The notes beneath the pieces are model-generated. The model did no database searches. It worked only from the letters and a program-made list of their open reading frames with translations, and was not told where the DNA came from. This document shows positions 14,730 through 22,499 of a DNA stretch of 27,120 nucleotides, one piece after another (position 1 is the stretch's first letter; every line of letters begins with the position of its first letter). The DNA is from an uncultured Mesocricetibacter sp. GTDB taxonomy: Bacteria > Pseudomonadota > Gammaproteobacteria > Enterobacterales > Pasteurellaceae. Location of the stretch: NCBI GenBank assembly GCA_905373425.1, contig CAJPST010000005.1:1-27120 (forward strand), read 5' to 3'. Made by a program: the position numbers and the translations under genes.

Positions 14730-16277
14730 TTAGTGATTTTTGTGATTTTTAATATCTGCCACCTTATGTGCCCGATAAATTGCATTGATGGCGTGCACTA
14801 AGGCAAGGGCAGAAGATTCAACGATATCTGTCGCTAAACCAACACCATGGAATTTACGGCCTTCGTGTTCCACCACAATATCCACCTGACCTAAGGCTTC
14901 AGCGCCTTCGCCTTTGGCGGTTAAGTTATAGTGGGACATTTTGATATCTAAGCCGGTTAAATTCAAGATCGCATTGTAGACAGCATCAACCGGACCATTA
15001 CCACCGATAGAAGAGGTACTTAATTTTTTATCATCCAATTCTACTTGAACAAAAGCAGTTGCTGGATATTCTTTAGTGGAGTGTGCAGAAAGTTTATCTA
15101 ACACTAAACGATCTTCATCACCTTGTTGCATATCAATAAAGGCTAAGGCTTCCAAGTCATAATCGAACACTTGGCCTTTTTTATCCGCCAATTTTAAGAA
15201 GGCTTCATACAATTTGTCTAAATCGTAATCTTGTTCGGTGTAACCCATATCCGCCATGTGGCCTTTTACTGCTGCGCGACCAGAACGCGCGGTTAAGTTT
15301 AATTTCTCTTTCTTCAAGCCAATAGTTTCTGGTGACATGATTTCGTAGGTATTTTTGTTTTTCAACATACCATCTTGGTGAATACCGGAAGAGTGAGCAA
15401 AGGCGTTTGCACCCACAATTGCTTTGTTTGGCTGAATAGGCATATTACAAAGTTGGCTCACCATTTGGCTGACGCGGTGAATTTCTTGCGTGTTGATACG
15501 TGTATCCACGCCCATAAATTCTTGGCGAACTTTCATTGCCATCACGACTTCTTCAAGTGAGGTATTGCCTGCACGCTCACCGATACCATTCACCGTACAT
15601 TCAATTTGGCGAGCACCATTTTGTACTGCGGTTAAGGAGTTAGCGGTCGCCATGCCTAAGTCGTTGTGGCAGTGCACGGAAATAATGGCTTTATCGATGT
15701 TTGGTACGCGGTTACGCACTTGAGCAATAATATTACCGAATTCGTTTGGTAAGCAGAAACCAACAGTATCTGGAATGTTTACGGTGGTTGCCCCCGCATT
15801 GATTGCAGCTTCAACAATGCGACAGATATTGTCGATGCCGGTACGCCCCGCATCTTCACAAGAAAATTCCACATCATCCGTGTAGTTACGTGCACGTTTT
15901 ACCGCTGCCACAGCCATTTCAACGACATCATCAAAGGTACGTTTTAATTTCGCTTCAACGTGTAATGCGGAGATCGCGATAAAAGTATGAATACGGAAAG
16001 CTTCCGCCACTTTTAAGGCTTCGTAAGCCGCATCGATATCTTTATTTACCGCACGAGAAAGTGCTGCAACACGACTATTTTTGATATGACGCGCGATAGT
16101 TTGAACAGATTCAAAATCGCCTTGAGAAGAAACCGGAAAACCGACTTCCATCACATCCACACCTAAACGTTCAAGTGCCAAAGCAATTTGTAACTTTTCT
16201 TTTACGGTTAAGCTTGCTTTTAATGCTTGTTCTCCATCACGCAAGGTGGTATCAAAAATAATAACGCGATCTGACAT
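14730..16277 (-). CDS. leuA: 2-isopropylmalate synthase
   Basis: LeuA condenses acetyl-CoA with 2-oxoisovalerate, the first committed step of leucine synthesis. The 515-residue product matches the usual size. Visible motifs are FDTTLRDGEQALKASL at the N-terminus with the catalytic Arg-Asp, HCHNDLGMATANSL with two metal-binding His, and GIGERAGNTSLEEVVM. The C-terminal regulatory domain (about residues 390-500) that binds leucine for feedback inhibition is complete. GAAGGAAA is the ribosome binding site. The last residues (KNHKNH) adjoin the palindromic repeat, and may have been set by its insertion. It is the first structural gene after the leader peptide and attenuator. Confidence 0.98.
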   Translation of the reverse strand: MSDRVIIFDTTLRDGEQALKASLTVKEKLQIALALERLGVDVMEVGFPVSSQGDFESVQTIARHIKNSRVAALSRAVNKDIDAAYEALKVAEAFRIHTFIAISALHVEAKLKRTFDDVVEMAVAAVKRARNYTDDVEFSCEDAGRTGIDNICRIVEAAINAGATTVNIPDTVGFCLPNEFGNIIAQVRNRVPNIDKAIISVHCHNDLGMATANSLTAVQNGARQIECTVNGIGERAGNTSLEEVVMAMKVRQEFMGVDTRINTQEIHRVSQMVSQLCNMPIQPNKAIVGANAFAHSSGIHQDGMLKNKNTYEIMSPETIGLKKEKLNLTARSGRAAVKGHMADMGYTEQDYDLDKLYEAFLKLADKKGQVFDYDLEALAFIDMQQGDEDRLVLDKLSAHSTKEYPATAFVQVELDDKKLSTSSIGGNGPVDAVYNAILNLTGLDIKMSHYNLTAKGEGAEALGQVDIVVEHEGRKFHGVGLATDIVESSALALVHAINAIYRAHKVADIKNHKNH

Positions 16278-16302
16278 AATAATTTCCTTCTGTTGTCACT
16301 CA

Positions 16303-16311
16303 AAGTGCGGT
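16303..16311 (+). repeat. DNA uptake signal sequence between attenuator and leuA
   Basis: AAGTGCGGT followed by CATTTTTACC, 26 bases before the leuA start and just downstream of the attenuator's U-run on the transcript. Confidence 0.85.
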
Positions 16312-16335
16312 CATTTTTACCGTGATTTTAAAACG

Positions 16336-16365
16336 AAAAAACCCGCAATCTTAAAAGTGCGGGTT
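16336..16365 (-). terminator. Attenuator terminator of the leu operon
   Basis: On the minus strand AACCCGCA (16365-16358) pairs with TGCGGGTT (16347-16340), a GC-rich 8-bp stem with a 10-base loop, followed by six Ts (16341-16336). It lies between the leuL leader peptide and leuA, so it stops transcription unless the antiterminator forms. Confidence 0.88.
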
Positions 16366-16416
16366 GATAATAGATTTTTTACATAAAGGTGTTTTTTATC
16401 CACAACTTAGCCGCAC
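16357..16416 (-). promoter_or_regulatory. Antiterminator pairing of the leu attenuator
   Basis: The leader segment GTGCGGCTAAGTTG (16416-16403, minus strand) can pair with CAACCCGCAC (16366-16357), the 5' arm of the terminator. This gives 10 bp with the bulge CTAA, which contains the leuL stop codon. A ribosome stalled at the leucine codons leaves this segment free, so the antiterminator forms and leuABCD are read; a ribosome at the stop codon covers it, so the terminator forms. Confidence 0.75.
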
Positions 16417-16466
16417 AAAGAATGTGAGAGCAGGAGGTTGAGAGATAAAGACACAGCTTGGTACAT
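16407..16466 (-). CDS. leuL: leu operon leader peptide
   Basis: An ORF of 19 codons plus TAA, too short for most gene callers, encodes MYQAVSLSLNLLLSHSLCG. Six of 19 residues are leucine (7, 9, 11, 12, 13, 17), three of them consecutive, using CTC, CTG, TTA and TTG codons. AGGA lies about 10 bases before the ATG. It starts about 33 bases after the predicted transcription start and ends 42 bases before the attenuator stem. The leucine run senses charged tRNA-Leu in the same way as enterobacterial LeuL. The sequence itself is seen; the regulation follows from knowledge of leu attenuation. Confidence 0.85.
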   Translation of the reverse strand: MYQAVSLSLNLLLSHSLCG

Positions 16467-16505
16467 AAAAAGATAATCCTGTAAAAATTCTGTAAAACGC
16501 TGTCC

Positions 16506-16533
16506 ATATTACAGATAAAAATTTTGCTGTCAA
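16506..16533 (-). promoter_or_regulatory. Promoter of the leu operon
   Basis: On the minus strand TTGACA (16533-16528), a perfect -35 box, is followed after 16 bases by TAATAT (16511-16506), a 4/6 -10 box. Transcription would start near 16499, ahead of leuL. Confidence 0.8.
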
Positions 16534-16727
16534 CGGTTTTTTCAGTGAGTTATCATCATTTTGTGGGGATTTTAAGAATTTGAGCAGAGTAATATTTTGC
16601 TATTAGTTTAGTAGGTGAAATTAATCACTATCGGAAGCAGGATTATTCATGTTTTTATTCCGCATTTTTGATGAATTGTTTTAAATTGTGTTTTTTGTAA
16701 ATTTTTTTATTTAATTTTGGCTTTAGA

Positions 16728-16742
16728 TGAGAATCATTTGGA
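16728..16742 (+). promoter_or_regulatory. Weak Fur-like site
   Basis: TGAGAATCATTTGGA matches the 7-1-7 Fur consensus TGATAAT-N-ATTATCA at 10 of 14 positions, mainly in the left half. Iron control of cytochrome c maturation would make sense, but the match is modest. Confidence 0.25.
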
Positions 16743-16750
16743 ACAAGTCT

Positions 16751-16764
16751 TTGCGCTAAATCAA
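16751..16764 (+). promoter_or_regulatory. FNR-like site upstream of ccmA
   Basis: TTGCGCTAAATCAA matches TTGAT-N4-ATCAA at 8 of 10 defined positions with an intact right half. The distance to the -10-like TATTAA is close to that seen at the dcu gene. The E. coli ccm genes are expressed anaerobically through FNR. Confidence 0.45.
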
Positions 16765-16875
16765 TAAATGTCACTCGATACCACTAAAGAGGTATTAAAC
16801 TTCGCGTTCAATTACTACGCCATTACAAAAGGTTGTGTTAAAATCCTGCGGTTGAATTATTAAACGGATGGTCTG

Positions 16876-17511
16876 ATGTCAAATCAATTACATATTGAAC
16901 AACTTGCCTGTCGACGGGGTGATAAAATCCTATTTAGTGATTTAACGGTTAGTTGGCAATCCGGTGATTTGGTTCAGGTGGAAGGGCATAACGGCATCGG
17001 TAAAACCAGCTTATTACGTATTGTCGCGGGTTTAGCACAACCGTTAAACGGAAAAGTGCGGTGGAATTTGGAAGAGATTTCAAAGTGCCGAGAGGAATAT
17101 CATGCTAACCTGCTTTATCTTGGTCATCAAGCAGGGATTAAACCTGAATTAACTGCATGGGAAAATTTGCGTTTTTATCAAAAAATAACAACGTGTAAAC
17201 AAGATGACGAGGTATTATGGGATGTACTGGAAACCGTCGGCTTGCTTGGACGGGAGGATATCGCAGCCTCTCAGCTTTCTGCCGGTCAGCAAAAACGCAT
17301 TGCGTTGGCTCGCTTATGGTTGTCTCAAGCACCGTTATGGATTTTAGATGAACCGTTTAATGCAATTGATAAACACGGTGTGCAGGTGTTGGCAAAACTG
17401 TTTGAACATCATGCTGAACAAGGTGGCATTGTGATTTTAACCAGCCATCAGGAAGTTCCGTGTAAGCCGCTACAGAAGTTTTCGCTGGAGCATGTTAAAG
17501 CGAAAGATTAA
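16876..17511 (+). CDS. ccmA: Cytochrome c maturation ABC transporter, ATP-binding protein CcmA
   Basis: CcmA is the ATPase of the CcmABCD complex, which frees haem-loaded CcmE from CcmC. The 211-residue product has Walker A GHNGIGKTS (37-45), the ABC signature LSAGQ (134-138) and Walker B WILDEP (155-160), then a His in the switch region (LTSHQE). An uptake signal core at 17054-17062 is read in frame (K-V-R). The ribosome binding site is weak (GGATGG). It leads the ccm operon; FNR-like control is suggested by the upstream site. Confidence 0.97.
   Translation: MSNQLHIEQLACRRGDKILFSDLTVSWQSGDLVQVEGHNGIGKTSLLRIVAGLAQPLNGKVRWNLEEISKCREEYHANLLYLGHQAGIKPELTAWENLRFYQKITTCKQDDEVLWDVLETVGLLGREDIAASQLSAGQQKRIALARLWLSQAPLWILDEPFNAIDKHGVQVLAKLFEHHAEQGGIVILTSHQEVPCKPLQKFSLEHVKAKD
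17054..17062 (+). repeat. DNA uptake signal sequence within ccmA
   Basis: AAGTGCGGT, read as part of Lys-Val-Arg-Trp between Walker A and the Q-loop region of CcmA. Confidence 0.85.
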
Positions 17512-17535
17512 GCCTTTACTTCATAGTGACGCACC

Positions 17536-17565
17536 TTATCGGATATGTCTATTCTGTGCCGATAA
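17536..17565 (+). other. Hairpin in the ccmA-ccmB gap
   Basis: TTATCGG (17536-17542) pairs with CCGATAA (17559-17565), loop of 16 bases. No U-run follows, so ccmB should still be transcribed; it may affect mRNA stability. Confidence 0.4.
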
Positions 17566-17573
17566 AGTAATCG

Positions 17574-17582
17574 AAGTGCGGT
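17574..17582 (+). repeat. DNA uptake signal sequence before ccmB
   Basis: AAGTGCGGT with a following T-tract, 21 bases before the ccmB start codon, in a 92-base gap that E. coli lacks. Confidence 0.85.
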
Positions 17583-17603
17583 CATTTTTTTAAGAGTTTT
17601 TAA

Positions 17604-18269
17604 ATGATATTTATCGAAATCATCAAGCGGGAACTACGTATTGCGTTGCGTAAGCAGGCGGAAATACTCAATCCGCTGTGGTTCTTTTTGATTGTGATTA
17701 CCTTGTTTCCGTTGGTGGTCGGCCCTGATCCTGTGTTATTATCCAAGATTGCACCGGGAGTTGCCTGGGTAGCGGCATTGCTATCGGCATTATTATCTTT
17801 TGAACGTCTGTTTCGTGATGATTTTATTGACGGTTCGTTAGAGCAACTAATGCTCGCCCCACAGCCGTTGGCACTAACAGCCTTGGCGAAAGTAACGGCA
17901 CATTGGCTATTAACAGGCTTGCCTTTGATTTTATTGTCACCTATTGCGGCATTGCTGTTGTCATTGGAAATTCGTATTTGGTGGGCGTTGGTATTGACGT
18001 TATTAATTGGTACGCCGGTACTCAGTTTTCTCGGTGCAATTGGTGTGGCATTAACTGTCGGTCTGCGTAAAGGTGGTGTATTATTAAGTTTATTAGTAGT
18101 GCCGTTATTTATTCCGGTGCTGATTTTTTCCGCTTCTACATTAGATGCGGCGATATTAAATTTGCCGTATAACGGACAACTTGCCGTTTTAGGCGCGATT
18201 TTAGCTGCAACGGCAACCTTTTCACCCTTTGCAATTGCAACGGCGTTACGAATTAGTTTGGATCAATAA
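17604..18269 (+). CDS. ccmB: Haem exporter/maturation membrane protein CcmB
   Basis: CcmB is the membrane subunit that CcmA energises in the CcmABCD complex of the inner membrane. The 221-residue protein has six hydrophobic segments, with the early REL-RIALRKQAEILNPLWFF stretch and the central FERLFRDDFIDGSLEQLML motif typical of CcmB. ATG 17604 has AAGAG upstream. It lies between ccmA and ccmC; the gap to ccmC is 17 bases. Confidence 0.96.
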   Translation: MIFIEIIKRELRIALRKQAEILNPLWFFLIVITLFPLVVGPDPVLLSKIAPGVAWVAALLSALLSFERLFRDDFIDGSLEQLMLAPQPLALTALAKVTAHWLLTGLPLILLSPIAALLLSLEIRIWWALVLTLLIGTPVLSFLGAIGVALTVGLRKGGVLLSLLVVPLFIPVLIFSASTLDAAILNLPYNGQLAVLGAILAATATFSPFAIATALRISLDQ

Positions 18270-18286
18270 TTAAGGAAAAGAAAATC

Positions 18287-19018
18287 ATGTGGAAGTGGTT
18301 ACACCCTTACGCTAAATCGGAAACCCAATATCACTTGTGCGGAAAATTGGCTCCTTTTTTCGCTATTCTGACCATCCTTTTACTAGGGACGGGAATGGTA
18401 TGGGGATTGGCGTTTGCACCGGCGGATTATCAACAAGGTAACAGTTTCCGCATTATGTATGTGCATGTGCCGGCGGCAATTTGGTCGATGGGGATTTATG
18501 TATCAATGGCAATTGCCGGCGTGATTGGTTTGGTATGGCAGATTAAACAAGCACACCTTTCTATTATTGCAATGGCGCCGATTGGTGCGGTGTTTAATTT
18601 CCTTTCGCTGGCAACTGGGGCGATTTGGGGTAAACCGATGTGGGGAACTTGGTGGGTGTGGGATGCACGCTTGACCTCTTCTCTAATTCTGTTCTTTTTG
18701 TATTTAGGTGTAATGGCATTATATTCCGCATTCCAAGACCGTAATACCGGGCTGAAAGCGGCAGCAGTGTTGGCGATTGTTGGGGTGATTAATATTCCGA
18801 TTATTCATTTTTCGGTAGAGTGGTGGAATACCTTACACCAAGGCGCGAGTATTACCAAGCTAGAGAAGCCGTCAATTGCCGCACCGATGTTAATTCCATT
18901 AGTTTTAAGCATTTTCGGCTTTATGGCGTTAACTATTTGGTTGACATTAGTGCGTTATCGTAACACGTTGTTACGTGATGAAATGAAACGTCCTTGGGTG
19001 AAAGCGTTAGCGGGTTAA
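18287..19018 (+). CDS. ccmC: Haem handling protein CcmC
   Basis: CcmC binds haem at the periplasmic face and attaches it to CcmE. The 243-residue protein has six membrane segments. The tryptophan-rich WWD motif reads WGTWWVWDARLTS (about 119-131), and the two external haem-ligand histidines are H60 (YVHVPAA) and H184 (NTLHQGAS), the same numbers as in E. coli. AAGGAAAAG is the ribosome binding site. A 142-base gap follows before ccmD, unusual for this operon. Confidence 0.98.
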   Translation: MWKWLHPYAKSETQYHLCGKLAPFFAILTILLLGTGMVWGLAFAPADYQQGNSFRIMYVHVPAAIWSMGIYVSMAIAGVIGLVWQIKQAHLSIIAMAPIGAVFNFLSLATGAIWGKPMWGTWWVWDARLTSSLILFFLYLGVMALYSAFQDRNTGLKAAAVLAIVGVINIPIIHFSVEWWNTLHQGASITKLEKPSIAAPMLIPLVLSIFGFMALTIWLTLVRYRNTLLRDEMKRPWVKALAG

Positions 19019-19111
19019 GCTTTTTGATAAGAGCGTAATATAGTGCGTTCCTGAATGTATTTGCTTGGGAAGTTTTTGGTAGGAGTTGTGTTTTTTGCCG
19101 AAAAAGCAATA

Positions 19112-19120
19112 AAGTGCGGT
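19112..19120 (+). repeat. DNA uptake signal sequence in the ccmC-ccmD gap
   Basis: AAGTGCGGT followed by TATTTTTTTT, a good extended uptake signal. It occupies the otherwise empty 142-base gap 19019-19160; no terminator is seen there. Confidence 0.85.
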
Positions 19121-19160
19121 TATTTTTTTTGAGAGTTTTGTGAATTTTACGGAGTGAGAT

Positions 19161-19364
19161 ATGTTTTTTGAGTCTTGGCAGGATTTTCTCCAGATGGGAG
19201 GCTACGGTTTTTATGTGTGGCTGTCCTACGGTATTTCTTTTGCTGCGATTGTGATTTTGGCGATACAGAGTTATCGCGATAAAAATGCCGTATTACGTGA
19301 AGTGCGGCGAGAGCAGGCACGTGAGCAGCGGGTGCAAAATAAACAACGTAAGGAGGGGCTATGA
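19161..19364 (+). CDS. ccmD: Haem exporter small subunit CcmD
   Basis: CcmD is a small membrane protein needed for release of haem-loaded CcmE from CcmC. The 67-residue product has one membrane helix (about residues 19-37) preceded by FFESWQDFLQMGGYGFYVW, which is typical of CcmD, and a basic, charged cytoplasmic tail. The stop codon overlaps the ccmE start (ATGA), so translation is coupled. Confidence 0.93.
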   Translation: MFFESWQDFLQMGGYGFYVWLSYGISFAAIVILAIQSYRDKNAVLREVRREQAREQRVQNKQRKEGL

Positions 19365-19897
19365 ATCCAAGACGCAAATCCAGATTATCCATTGTCCTTT
19401 TTGTTTTGTTGGGCGTTTCGGTAGCCACCACTTTGGTGTTATATGCGTTGGGACAGAATATTGACTTGTTTTATACGCCGTCGGAAGTCGTCTATGGCAA
19501 AAATAACGATCAAACCACAAAACCTGAAGTGGGCCAACGGATTCGTGTAGGTGGAATGGTCGTCGCGGGAACCGTGCAGCGTGATGCCAAAAGCCTAAAA
19601 GTTAAATTTGATTTAAACGACATCGGCCCTTCTATCAGCGTGGAATATGAAGGCATTCTGCCCGATTTATTCCGTGAAGGGCAGGGTATTGTGGCGCAAG
19701 GTGTGTTGAAAGAACCCACCTTATTGGCTGCAAGTGAAGTCTTAGCGAAACATGATGAGAACTATGTGCCGCCGGAACTGGGTGAGCAAATGAAAAAAGT
19801 CCATCAGCCGATGGGAGTTTCCGATTTAAGCGGTGAAAGCGAGCGTGATCGTCAGGAGAAAGACATGCAGAATCAAACGAAAGAAGGTAATCAATGA
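19361..19897 (+). CDS. ccmE: Periplasmic haem chaperone CcmE
   Basis: CcmE carries haem, bound covalently to a histidine, from CcmC to the CcmF/CcmH ligase. The 178-residue product has an N-terminal membrane anchor (about 10-29) and an OB-fold. The haem-binding H131 lies in LAKHDENYVPPE, with the conserved Tyr at 135; E. coli uses H130 and Y134. AAGGAGG is a strong ribosome binding site inside ccmD. It overlaps ccmF by ATGA. Confidence 0.98.
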   Translation: MNPRRKSRLSIVLFVLLGVSVATTLVLYALGQNIDLFYTPSEVVYGKNNDQTTKPEVGQRIRVGGMVVAGTVQRDAKSLKVKFDLNDIGPSISVEYEGILPDLFREGQGIVAQGVLKEPTLLAASEVLAKHDENYVPPELGEQMKKVHQPMGVSDLSGESERDRQEKDMQNQTKEGNQ

Positions 19898-21846
19898 TCG
19901 CTGAATTAGGCAATTATGCATTAGGGCTGAGTTTAGCGATTGCGCTTTTACTGGCGGCTCTTCCTTTATGGGGGGCGGAAAAAGGCAATGATCAGTTAAT
20001 GGCATTGGCTCGCCCAATGACCTACGGATTGTTTTTAGCTTTAACCGTCGCTTTTGGTGCCTTGTTTTACGCTTTTGCAGTAAATGATTTTCCTGTGCAA
20101 TATGTGGTAAATAATTCCAACTCGAATCTGCCGTTGCGTTATCGTTTGTCGGCGGTTTGGGGCTCGCACGAGGGATCGTTGCTGTTGTGGATTTGGCTAC
20201 TCACTTTGTGGAGTACTGCAGTTGCTTGGTTCAGCAAGCCATTGCCACAAGAGGCGATATCTCGGGTGCTTGGCATTATGGGGATTGTTTCCGTCGGCTT
20301 TTTATTATTTGTGTTGTTTACTTCTAATCCGTTCGATCGTACGTTTCCTAATTTCCCGGTTGATGGACGTGAACTAAATCCATTGTTACAGGATGTCGGC
20401 TTGATTTTTCATCCGCCGTTACTGTATATGGGCTATGTTGGTTTCTCGGTAGCCTTCGCCTTTTCTATCGCCTCATTAATGACCGGCAAGTTAGACACTG
20501 CTTGGGCGCGTTGGTCTCGTCCGTGGACAATGGCAGCATGGGTTTTTCTTACCTCGGGTATCGTACTCGGCTCTTGGTGGGCTTATTATGAATTAGGCTG
20601 GGGAGGCTGGTGGTTCTGGGATCCGGTAGAGAACGCATCATTAATGCCTTGGCTGGCAGGAACTGCATTATTACACAGTTTGGCAGTAACAGAAAAACGC
20701 GGCTCTTTTAAAGCTTGGACTGTGTTATTGGCAATTATGGCATTCTCCCTCTGTTTGCTTGGTACTTTTTTAGTGCGTTCGGGTATTTTGGTATCGGTAC
20801 ACGCCTTTGCATCGGATCCGACTCGCGGTTTGTATATTTTAGTTTATTTAATTGTTGTGATTGGCGGTTCGCTTGGGTTGTATGCGGTCAAAGGCGGACA
20901 AATTCGTTCACGCGACAATGCCGAACGTTATTCACGTGAGACCATGCTGTTATTGAATAACATTCTGCTTATGACGGCATTAGCAGTGGTCTTTCTTGGC
21001 ACATTGTTACCGTTGGTACATAAGCAACTTGGCTTAGGCTCAATTTCCATCGGCGCGCCATTTTTTGATCAAATGTTCCTGATTATCATGACTCCATTTG
21101 CCTTATTGCTTGGGGTTGGTCCATTGGTTAAATGGAGACGTGATCAATTTTCTTCTATCCGTACGCCGGTAGTAATCTCCGTGATTTTAATGGTGATTGC
21201 AGGTTTTGTATTGCCGTTTTGGTTGCAGGATAAACTAACCGTCAGTTCAGTGTTAGGAACGATGATGGCAGTTATTATTGTCTTGCTTAGTTTGTATGAA
21301 TTACAACAACGGGCTACTCATCGTTCCGGCTTTTTTCCCGGCTTAACTAAACTTTCTCGTTCTCACTGGGGAATGTTTTTAGCGCATCTTGGAGTGGCGA
21401 TGACTGTGTGGGGCATAGCTTTCAGTCAAAATTACAGTGTGGAACGTGATGTAAGAATGAACGTAGGGGACAGCGTGGAAATAGCCGGCTATGAATATAA
21501 ATTTCAAGGTATCTCTAATGCCGACGGACCGAACTATGCTGGCGGAAAAGCGCAAGTGGATATTCTTAAAAACGGTAAAACAGAAGCTATTTTATTTGCC
21601 GAAAAACGTTTTTATACAGTCAGTAAAATGACGATGACCGAGGCGGCGATTGATTGGGGGCTGACCCGAGACCTTTATGTGGCGCTAGGAGAAAGTTTGG
21701 GCGATGGTTCTTGGGCGTTACGTTTATATTATAAGCCGTTTATCCGTTGGATTTGGCTCGGAGGAGTCTTTATGGCTCTGGGCGGATTACTCTGTATGTT
21801 TGATCGCCGCTATCGTTTTTCCAAGATGTTGAAAGAAGCGAAATAA
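19894..21846 (+). CDS. ccmF: Cytochrome c haem lyase subunit CcmF
   Basis: CcmF transfers haem from CcmE to apocytochrome c. The 650-residue inner-membrane protein has many transmembrane segments and the WWD motif WGGWWFWDPVENA at 236-248. A conserved WGSHEGSLLLW lies near residue 89, and a periplasmic domain occupies about residues 515-600 before the last helix. Length agrees with other CcmF proteins. A 104-base gap separates it from dsbE, without a terminator. Confidence 0.98.
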   Translation: MIAELGNYALGLSLAIALLLAALPLWGAEKGNDQLMALARPMTYGLFLALTVAFGALFYAFAVNDFPVQYVVNNSNSNLPLRYRLSAVWGSHEGSLLLWIWLLTLWSTAVAWFSKPLPQEAISRVLGIMGIVSVGFLLFVLFTSNPFDRTFPNFPVDGRELNPLLQDVGLIFHPPLLYMGYVGFSVAFAFSIASLMTGKLDTAWARWSRPWTMAAWVFLTSGIVLGSWWAYYELGWGGWWFWDPVENASLMPWLAGTALLHSLAVTEKRGSFKAWTVLLAIMAFSLCLLGTFLVRSGILVSVHAFASDPTRGLYILVYLIVVIGGSLGLYAVKGGQIRSRDNAERYSRETMLLLNNILLMTALAVVFLGTLLPLVHKQLGLGSISIGAPFFDQMFLIIMTPFALLLGVGPLVKWRRDQFSSIRTPVVISVILMVIAGFVLPFWLQDKLTVSSVLGTMMAVIIVLLSLYELQQRATHRSGFFPGLTKLSRSHWGMFLAHLGVAMTVWGIAFSQNYSVERDVRMNVGDSVEIAGYEYKFQGISNADGPNYAGGKAQVDILKNGKTEAILFAEKRFYTVSKMTMTEAAIDWGLTRDLYVALGESLGDGSWALRLYYKPFIRWIWLGGVFMALGGLLCMFDRRYRFSKMLKEAK

Positions 21847-21950
21847 TTTAAAACAGGAGTTTGTTGTACTGGCAAGTGCTATGCCTATTACCACAACTCT
21901 AAGAATTACTAATGAATAATTAATATTTTCCTAATACAAATAGGTATTAA

Positions 21951-22499
21951 ATGAACAAAAAACTCTATATTCCGTTAATTGTTTTTTTGGTGTTAACCGT
22001 CGCTTTCCTTGTGCAGTTGCAACGCAATTCACGAGGAGATGACCCAAAAGCTTTAGAAAGTGCCTTAATTGGTAAACCAATGCCAAGTAAAAAACTGTAT
22101 GATTTATTTGATAATAAGGAATACAGTGAGGAACTTTTCCGTCAGGGTAAACCGGTTCTATTAAATGTGTGGGCGACTTGGTGTCCGACTTGTTATGCGG
22201 AACATCAATATTTGAATCAATTGGCGGAGCAGGGAATTCGAATTATCGGGTTAGATTATAAAGATCAAAACGATAAAGCGGTTAAATGGCTGAGGGATTT
22301 AAAAAACCCTTATCAAGTGGTGTTGAAAGATGAGAAAGGCTCCTTCGGCTTAGATTTAGGGGTATATGGAGCACCGGAAACTTTCTTAATTGATGGCAAC
22401 GGAATTATTCACTACCGCCATGCCGGTGATGTAAATGAGCGAGTGTGGAAAGAAAAGTTATTACCACTTTATAGTAAATTGTCGGAGGAAATCCGATGA
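21951..22499 (+). CDS. dsbE: Periplasmic thiol:disulfide oxidoreductase DsbE (CcmG)
   Basis: DsbE keeps the CXXCH cysteines of apocytochromes reduced for haem ligation. The 182-residue product has an N-terminal membrane anchor (about 4-21) and a thioredoxin fold. The active site WCPTC is at 77-81 within VWATWCPTC, and the cis-proline region is GAPETFLID. ATG 21951 has TAGGT upstream. The stop overlaps the ccmH start (ATGA). Confidence 0.98.
   Translation: MNKKLYIPLIVFLVLTVAFLVQLQRNSRGDDPKALESALIGKPMPSKKLYDLFDNKEYSEELFRQGKPVLLNVWATWCPTCYAEHQYLNQLAEQGIRIIGLDYKDQNDKAVKWLRDLKNPYQVVLKDEKGSFGLDLGVYGAPETFLIDGNGIIHYRHAGDVNERVWKEKLLPLYSKLSEEIR

Larger units (their letters stand above)
16560..16875. 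other. AT-rich divergent region between leu promoter and ccmA
   Basis: These 316 bases hold no gene I can support. They are very AT-rich with T-tracts (16691-16710). They contain a Fur-like sequence (16728-16742), an FNR-like site (16751-16764) and a -10-like TATTAA (16793-16798) for ccmA. The leu side needs only bases below 16540. Confidence 0.6.

Noticed and set aside
16340..16365. Attenuator stem counted as an uptake signal
   Set aside because: The sequence is AAGTGCGGGT, with one extra G, so it is not an exact core.
19297..19305. AAGTGCGGC in ccmD as an uptake signal
   Set aside because: The last base differs from the core, so it was not counted.
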